From Heterobasidion occidentale (Eukaryota > Basidiomycota > Agaricomycetes > Russulales > Bondarzewiaceae): a stretch of DNA of 64,000 nucleotides. Shown piece after piece: positions 58,287-64,000 of this stretch. The translations under genes and the position numbers were made by a program. The stretch spans positions 2,108,001-2,172,000 of the forward strand of contig JBCAQO010000003.1 of NCBI GenBank assembly GCA_039111635.1, given 5' to 3'. A model generated the notes under the pieces. It was not told the origin of the DNA and did not search any database. It saw only the letters and a program-made list of their open reading frames with translations. Each line of letters begins with the position of its first letter. Within the stretch, counting starts at the first letter, position 1.

Positions 58287-59298
58287 ATGGCAGGCCGTGT
58301 TTTCCTCCTCGCCTCGCTCATCCCGTTCGCTTTCGCATTCTCCGACACGGTGCCCATCGTAGCGTGGTCGTCGCGCCCGTGCGTAGCTTTACAACGTCTG
58401 CATACAGTGCGCTAACCATGAGTCCAGGTCGAAATCCTTGGATGCATTCCCGTCCACCCACTCCACCCACTCGATTCCCATCTTGGAGAGCCTCCTCCTT
58501 AACGACGACGTCTGCGAATACGATGCGGTAGTTCTCGTCGACCAGCCTGGGGTGAGTCACACCTCTTCTCGCCGCCCACGCGCGACCCGACCTCGCGCAC
58601 GCACGCACAGCTCCATGCCTCGGACCTGCGCGCTCTCTCGCCGTCCTCCCCTCTTACGACCCTCCTCTCGCGCTCCCCTTCCTCCGTCCAACTTCCCTAC
58701 ATCCCGCGCACCGCCGGCTCGTCCCTCCACGACCTCGCCGACCGCATCTCGAGCCGCTGCGGCTCCCGCGTGCTCAGCTCCATGCCGGGCCAGGGCGCCG
58801 TCGCCGCAGAGCGCGGAGCCAAGCATGTCGTATGCCTGTCGATGATGGACCTCCAGGGCACTGCCGGCCGACGCAAGGCCGTCGTGGCCGACCACGGTGC
58901 GTATCGTAGCGCCCTCCGTCTGCTGCTCACACCTCTCCAACTTCTCTACGCCCCGACAGAGTCCAGCCTCGCTCACGAGCTCGACGCCATCGCGTCCGCG
59001 GCACCGGCGCACCTCGTCGTCTTCGCCGGCTCTTCGCTGTACTCGCCCCGCGCGATCGCCGTCGGGCGGAGCCCGCGCTCGGCGCCCTGCAGCAGCCGGG
59101 CGACGGCGCGCCCCCCGCGGCGGCGTCCTTAAACGGTACCAGCTCCTGACCCCCGGTCTCATCACCTCCCTCCTGGTCGCCTTTTTCGTCCTCCTCCCCG
59201 GTGTCTTCTTCGGCGTGTCCGCGCTCGCGAGCATCCAGTCGCCTCTGCGCGTCGAGGCGCCCAAGGGCTTCAGCGCTCAGGACAAGAAGACTCAGTGA
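58287..59298 (+). CDS. BIG1/VOA1-like ER membrane protein (apparent frame breaks)
   Basis: ATG 58287-58289, stop TGA 59296-59298, four exons. A signal peptide (GRVFLLASLIPFAFAFS) leads into a lumenal domain (VPIVAWSS, LDAFPSTHSTHSIPILESLL, YDAVVLVDQPGL, HELDAIASAAPAHLVVFAGS). The C-terminus has the clearest match, GVLKRYQLLTPGLITSLLVA, then FFVLLPGVFFGVSALASIQS and PLRVEAPKGF, the single helix of the V-ATPase S1/VOA1 and BIG1 family, linked to V-ATPase assembly and beta-1,6-glucan synthesis. Between about 59065 and 59125 the frame changes twice without usable splice sites, next to G and C runs. This may be base-calling error or real damage. Confidence 0.75.
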
Positions 59299-59741
59299 TG
59301 CGGCGATCCTGGGCATCGCGTGTTATTAGAGAGCATACTCGCGTGGAGACGTGCACTGTCGCGGGGCGTAGTAACAAGTCAGTTTACATTGCAGGACTAA
59401 TTATATCGTCGGCGACAACAGAGATTATGGATACATGGCGACGAAACGGTCTGAGCTTGCGTCTACGTGTGGGCGTGAATGCGAATGAGAGTGAGAGAGG
59501 AGAGTAATAGACAGTATACGCGTATATATATATATGCGCTATGCGGCGAATCCTAGCACCTAGAATCCAGACCTAAATGAATCATAAGAACAGCGATATT
59601 CCAGCGAGAGATGTAATGTGGGGAGACCGGGGCGAATTGATAGGTAGGAAAAAAAGAGAGCATAGGCGGGCAACAAGCCCAGAAGAAAAATAAAATCGAG
59701 CAGACCAACAGAAAGAAAAGGGACAACTGGCGAGCGCAGAG
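59299..59741. other. intergenic region between convergent genes
   Basis: About 440 bp. It holds a short TA dinucleotide run near 59522-59535 and is much less GC-rich than the genes on either side. No gene is visible. Confidence 0.45.
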
Positions 59742-62700
59742 TCAGGCAAGCATCGGCAGGTCACACCTGCTGAGCGCCATGGCCATGACCTGCAGTGCCC
59801 CGAGATGGAACGGCAGGATCGGGTCCGCCTTGAGCCACCACCGCGCCTGCGCCAGGACGGCGAGATCGTGGTAGTTGCGCGTGATGTCGTCGTGCGTCTC
59901 CGCGTCCGGGACGGCCAGCGACGAGCGCGCGGACTTGGCCGTGTGCAGCAGGTGCAGGTGCAGCATCGAGATGGACGTGTAGTCGGTGTGTGCGGGCGCG
60001 CGGACGAGCGTCGTGGAGCGCAGGGGCCGCATGGGGAGCGGCGCGGAGGACCGCGGGGGCGCGTCGGCGGGGTCGGGGATGTAGGGCACGCCCGCGCCGA
60101 GGTCGCGCGCGGCGTGGCCGGGGGGCAGGAGGCACGCGCCGGACGCGTGCGAGAGGAAGTACGTCGTGGAGGAGACGTCGTGGAAGAAGGTGCCGGCGGT
60201 GCTCTTGGACGAGCGGCTTGGCGACATCGGACGCTTCGCCGCGCCCGCGGGGGCGATGAACGTCCAGGACGCGTCGGACTCGACGGCGAGCAGACTGACG
60301 TGCACCATCGGGAGCTCCGCACAGTCCGGCACGGCGCTCGCGAGGTGCTCCATCCATGCTGAGGGAGAGACGTCAGCCCCAAGCGCCACGAACACCAAAG
60401 AAAAAAAAACACGCACCGTCCAGCTCCGCGGGGTCCATCGAGCCGAGCTTCGCAAACACGATCCGCCACTCGACGCTCGCCTTCTTCGCAAAGTTGAGCG
60501 CGAAGCGCCACAGCTGCTGCACGAGGTGCGCCTCGGGCGACGGCTCGCTCTGGGACAGCCACGCGCCGAGGTCGTGCGCCTCGCCGCGCTCGTCGAGGCA
60601 CGCGGCGAAGATCCACCGCCCGCACGCAGAGACGCGGTAGCCGACGTGGAGGAGCATGTGCCGCTCGAGCACGTCGAGCGCGCGCGGGGAGAACTCGCGG
60701 ATGAGGTGCACCTTGCTGTGCGCGGGTCGCGCGAGCAGGACCGCGGCTCCTGGAAGAAGTTGCGCACGCGCTCGCCGTGGTCGAAGAAGCGGCGGGACAT
60801 CACGCGGTCGACGGGCCGCAGGATGCGCTCGTAGACGCACATGGCGAACGGCACCAGGAAGCCGCACTGCGTCGCGGCGGGGTAGCGGACGCAGTGCACC
60901 AGGTGCGCGGGCAGGAACTGGAAGAGGATCTGCGCCTCGGAGTACCGTTTCTGCGCGCGCTTGACGGCGGAGAAGATCTGGCGGAGGACGGGAGAGGACA
61001 GGGAGAGGATGGACGCGGGCACGGCGATGTAGAACACGTAGTTCGCCGTGGACGCGGGCAGGCTTGCAACGAACGTCGCTATAAAGGCACATCCACCGCG
61101 TGAGCCCCAAATCGTCGGCCGACGCGACGTGAGCACTCACAGAGGGTCCTGCGGAACGCGTCAAACTTGACCGGCACGATCCCGTCTCTGACGCACCCGG
61201 CGTTGCGTCCCGCCGTATGCGAGCCCAGGTTCTTCGCCTGCAGAGCACAGGTCAGGTCAGATCAGAACGCCCGCCCCACGCGCAGCCGGACGGACGACTC
61301 ACCACATACGACGTCGAGATGCACGCCAGCCACTGCTCGGCCCAGTCCTGCTTCTCCGGCCGGTCGTCCTCGAAAAACACAAACGCCACCACGTCCTTCT
61401 TCCCCGCGCGCGGGCCCAGCCCCAGCTTCTCCCAGAACTTGAGCGCCGTCGGCAGCACCTGGATGATCGCGTCCGCCTTGCCCACCGACAGCATCGGCGG
61501 CTCGCACACCTGCAGCCGCGGCTGCGGCGCCGCCCCTTCGCCGCCCGCGGGCGCAAACACGCTCCGCAGGTCGAGCGGGCCCTCGACGCCCGCGACGCCG
61601 CCGAGCGCGCCCGCGATGCGCCGCACATCCGCCTGCCACACCTCCGTGACGAGGCGGCACCCGGCGAGGTACTCCTCCGCGTTCGCGCGCCACGCGTCGC
61701 CCCACACGCTGCTCTCCACGACCTCCCGCACGAGCACCTGCGCCGCCGCCTCGAGCGACTTGAGCCGGTCCGACGTCTGCCCCGCGAGCGCCGCGGGCGA
61801 CACGGGCGTCGGGACCGACGTCGGCGCCGACGCGGCCGCGAGGCCCGGCGGGGAGCCCGCGGCGGACCCCGGCGCGCGCAGCGGCGCGCTCAGCGGGAGC
61901 AGCAGCGCGTGCTGGAACTGCGTGTGCAGCAGCGTCGGCCCCAGCGGCAGGTACGCCGGCGGCGGCGTCGCCGGGCGCGTCCCAGGCAGCATTGGCTCGT
62001 CCTCGCGCGCCCACGGCCCCTCTTCCCCAGCCCGCTCTTCCTCCGCTCCCGCTCGTCGTCGTCATCGTCTTCGTCGTCGTCTTCCTCCTTCTCCTGCTCG
62101 TCGGACTCCCCGTCCTCGTCGTCCGACCGGCCCCACAGCGCCGCGTCCGCCGCGCGGTCCTGCACGACGTTGCTCTCCCAATCGTCGTCCCCGCGCACCC
62201 ACGCGGCCGACATCCGAAACGCGGGCGCGCGCTTGCCCTGGTCGAAGCTCTTGCGCTTCACCCCGATCAGCTTCCGCACCATCCCGACGCTCGGGTCCGT
62301 CACTGCATTGTAATATCGCCTGCGCCAGCCGGGCTCCGCCGCAGCAGCGAAGGGCGGCTGCAGCGGCGCAGGCAGCGGCCGCGTCCGGTCCTCCTCGTCC
62401 GGCGGGCTCGGCAGCGCAAACTTGCCCGCGGTGTACTTCCCGTCCGCGATCCTATGCGCGCGCGCGAACGGGATCGGGTCCCACGCGCTCGGCCCCGCCG
62501 CTCCCGGCGCCTGCATCTCCGGCGCCGGCGCGAGCGCGAGCGCGACGTGCACCGCGGGCGTCGCGGGCCCCGCGTGCGACTCGGGCGTGCGCGTCGGCGA
62601 CGGCGGCAGGAGCTCCGGCGGCACCGACGACGCGGCGCGCGGCGGCTCGCGGGGCACGAATCCGTCCCCGAGCACGCCGCTCGCCGCCCATGACGACGGC

Positions 62701-64000
62701 GGCGACGCCGCGCCCGGCGGGCCCGGCCCGGACTCGCCGAAGAGCGGCGGCGGTGACAGCCCGAGCGACACGGGGCCCACGGACGGCGGCAGCCCGACGT
62801 CCATCGGGCGCGTTGCAGACGCGCTCGCCGCCGTCGCCGCCGCCGACACGGCAATAGGGGCGCCGGGCTGCGGCTTTGCGTCCCAAAAGTCAAAGTCGGC
62901 CTCGGTGAAGATGTCATCCATGCCGGCGTCGATGTCCATCCCGCCGTCCCACCCGCCGCCCGCGCCGCCCGCGACGGGACCCAAGCCGCCCATCGCGTCG
63001 GCGCCGACACCGAACGCGCCTCCGACGTCGCTGCGCACGCCGTACGCCATCCCCCCGACGCCGTCGAGCCCGATGTCCATAAAGTCGCCCGCGCCCTGCG
63101 CCCACACGGCGTCCGCGGGCGTCCACGCGTCCAGCTCGCCAAACACGCCCGAGTCGAAGGTTGCCGGCTCGGGGTCGAGCTCGGGCGCGGGCTCAGGAGC
63201 GGGCTGAGGCGCAGACGCAGACACAAGCGCGGGGGTTGGGGCTAGAGCTGGTGCCGGTGCAGGCGGCGAGGGCACAGGGGCAGGGACGGGAGTAGTGCCT
63301 GCGAGCAGGGACGACGCGGACGGCGCGCTCGACAGCGCGCCCGTCGCGGTGGCGTTGCCTGACTGCGGCGGCGAGGGATAAAACGGCTGCGTCGATGCCG
63401 CGGGCGCGGGCGTCGGCGCGAGCGGGGGCGCGGGGGCCGCGGGGGTGCCCGCCTGTAGGGGCGACGACGCGGGGGCGCCGCCGCCGCCGCCGCCGTTCGC
63501 GGTCTCACGCTCCCTGCGCAGGCGTTCGCGCTCCCTCTCGCGCTCGCGCTGGACGGCGTCGACGTACGCGGCGACCTCGTCCGCGACGGCGTGCACGCTG
63601 CGGCCGCCGCCGATGCTGAGGGTGCGGAACACGCGCAGGGCGTCCGCGGTCGGCGACGCGCGCGTGCGGCGGGCGATCGCGGGCGGGAGGGGGGGCTGCG
63701 TCGACGATGGCGTGGTCTGTTGTTGTTGTTGCTGCTGCTGCTGTGGTAGTGGTAGTGTTGGTAGTGTTGGTAGTGATGGTGGTGGTGGTGGTGGAGCGCC
63801 TATGGCGGCGGGTTGCGAAGGCTGCGGCGTCGACCGCGCAGACCCCACGCCCAGAGAGACGAGCGGAGGCGGGGGCGGGGAGGCGATGGCTGCAGCTGGG
63901 TGGGGAGTTCTGGGAGCGGGTGGAGCGGAGGGCGATGGGCGGCGCCGGTGATGGTGCTGGGGACGGAGGCGAGGGCGAGGGCGGCTGGCCAGATGAGCGG
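59742..64000 (-). CDS. MED13: Mediator subunit 13, C-terminal part (gene runs off right edge)
   Basis: Minus strand, ending TGA 59742-59744; the 5' part lies beyond the window. MED13 links the Cdk8 kinase module to Mediator in the nucleus. From the edge inwards: a WPAALALAS segment, a long disordered region rich in Pro, Ala, Gly, Ser and Gln (about 61.9-63.9 kb, including a polyglutamine run and an acidic DDDEDDDDDE stretch), then the conserved C-terminal domain: PPPAYLPLGPTLLHTQFQHA, EKQDWAEQWLACISTSYVV, YVFYIAVPASILSLSSPVLR, VMSRRFFDHGERVRNFFQEP, MLLHVGYRVSACGRWIFAAC, KKASVEWRIVFAKLGSMDPA, and finally LPFHLGALQVMAMALSRCDL. At least two single-base frame breaks (near 60748 and 62040) interrupt otherwise good sequence. 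Confidence 0.85.
63717..63793. repeat. trinucleotide microsatellites in MED13
   Basis: A TGT/TGC run at about 63718-63743 (CAA/CAG on the minus strand, about nine glutamines), then GGT/AGT-type repeats to about 63793, encoding Ser/Thr/Pro-rich sequence on the minus strand. They lie in the disordered part of MED13. Confidence 0.7.

Noticed and set aside
61217..62857. 546-residue open frame on the plus strand
   Set aside because: It is antisense to MED13; in GC-rich DNA stop codons are rare, so long antisense frames are expected. The sequence is Ala/Arg/Pro noise.

Overview
The window is nuclear DNA from a filamentous basidiomycete, most likely an Agaricomycete. The evidence is genes broken by many short (about 44-65 nt) GT-AG introns, tight gene packing on both strands, a Dicer gene, fungal-only families (KCH-type potassium channel, BIG1/VOA1, Zn2Cys6 factor), and a family with a YYIIPPGMNVIFRD-like motif that I associate with mushroom-forming fungi. 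I saw no transposon, CRISPR array, tRNA, rRNA or viral gene. Exon structures were rebuilt by eye from splice signals and reading-frame continuity; several (Dicer, the 904-2716 gene, COX8, the DUF7719-like gene, both RNR2 genes) close perfectly in frame.

Layout. 0-7 kb: 3' end of a gene cut by the window edge, a disordered fungal protein, a 40S-assembly factor (FAF1/C1orf131 type), a small membrane protein and an uncharacterised conserved protein. 7.4-13.4 kb: an 18-exon Dicer. 13.5-24.7 kb: COX8, a Ser/Pro-rich protein, aldehyde dehydrogenase, a small Zn2Cys6 regulator, proteasome alpha2, 1-Cys peroxiredoxin and the CTD phosphatase SSU72. 25-35.4 kb: F-box protein, secreted double-psi beta-barrel protein, UTP12, aspartyl aminopeptidase, IMP4. 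35.7-39 kb: two ribonucleotide reductase small-subunit paralogues, head to head. 39.4-57.8 kb: mitochondrial inner-membrane protease subunit 2, a sugar transporter, a KCH-type K+ channel, DRG1/RBG1 GTPase, ALG8, SPT4, a class 3 lipase, PIG-A and a single-pass membrane protein. 58-64 kb: BIG1/VOA1 and the C-terminal part of Mediator MED13, in DNA visibly richer in G+C than the rest.

Most genes are housekeeping and unrelated, but some themes recur: small-subunit ribosome assembly (FAF1-like, UTP12, IMP4), ER glycan/GPI synthesis (ALG8, PIG-A), transcription (SSU72, SPT4, MED13), and S-phase dNTP supply (the RNR2 pair around three MluI cell-cycle boxes).

The most striking points are the Dicer, whose helicase has lost the ATPase motifs while both RNase III centres are intact; the inverted RNR2 duplication sharing a 345-bp promoter with three ACGCGT boxes; two GC-AG introns; a 12-nt microexon in the aldehyde dehydrogenase; and a cluster of apparent single-base frameshifts restricted to the GC-rich right end.
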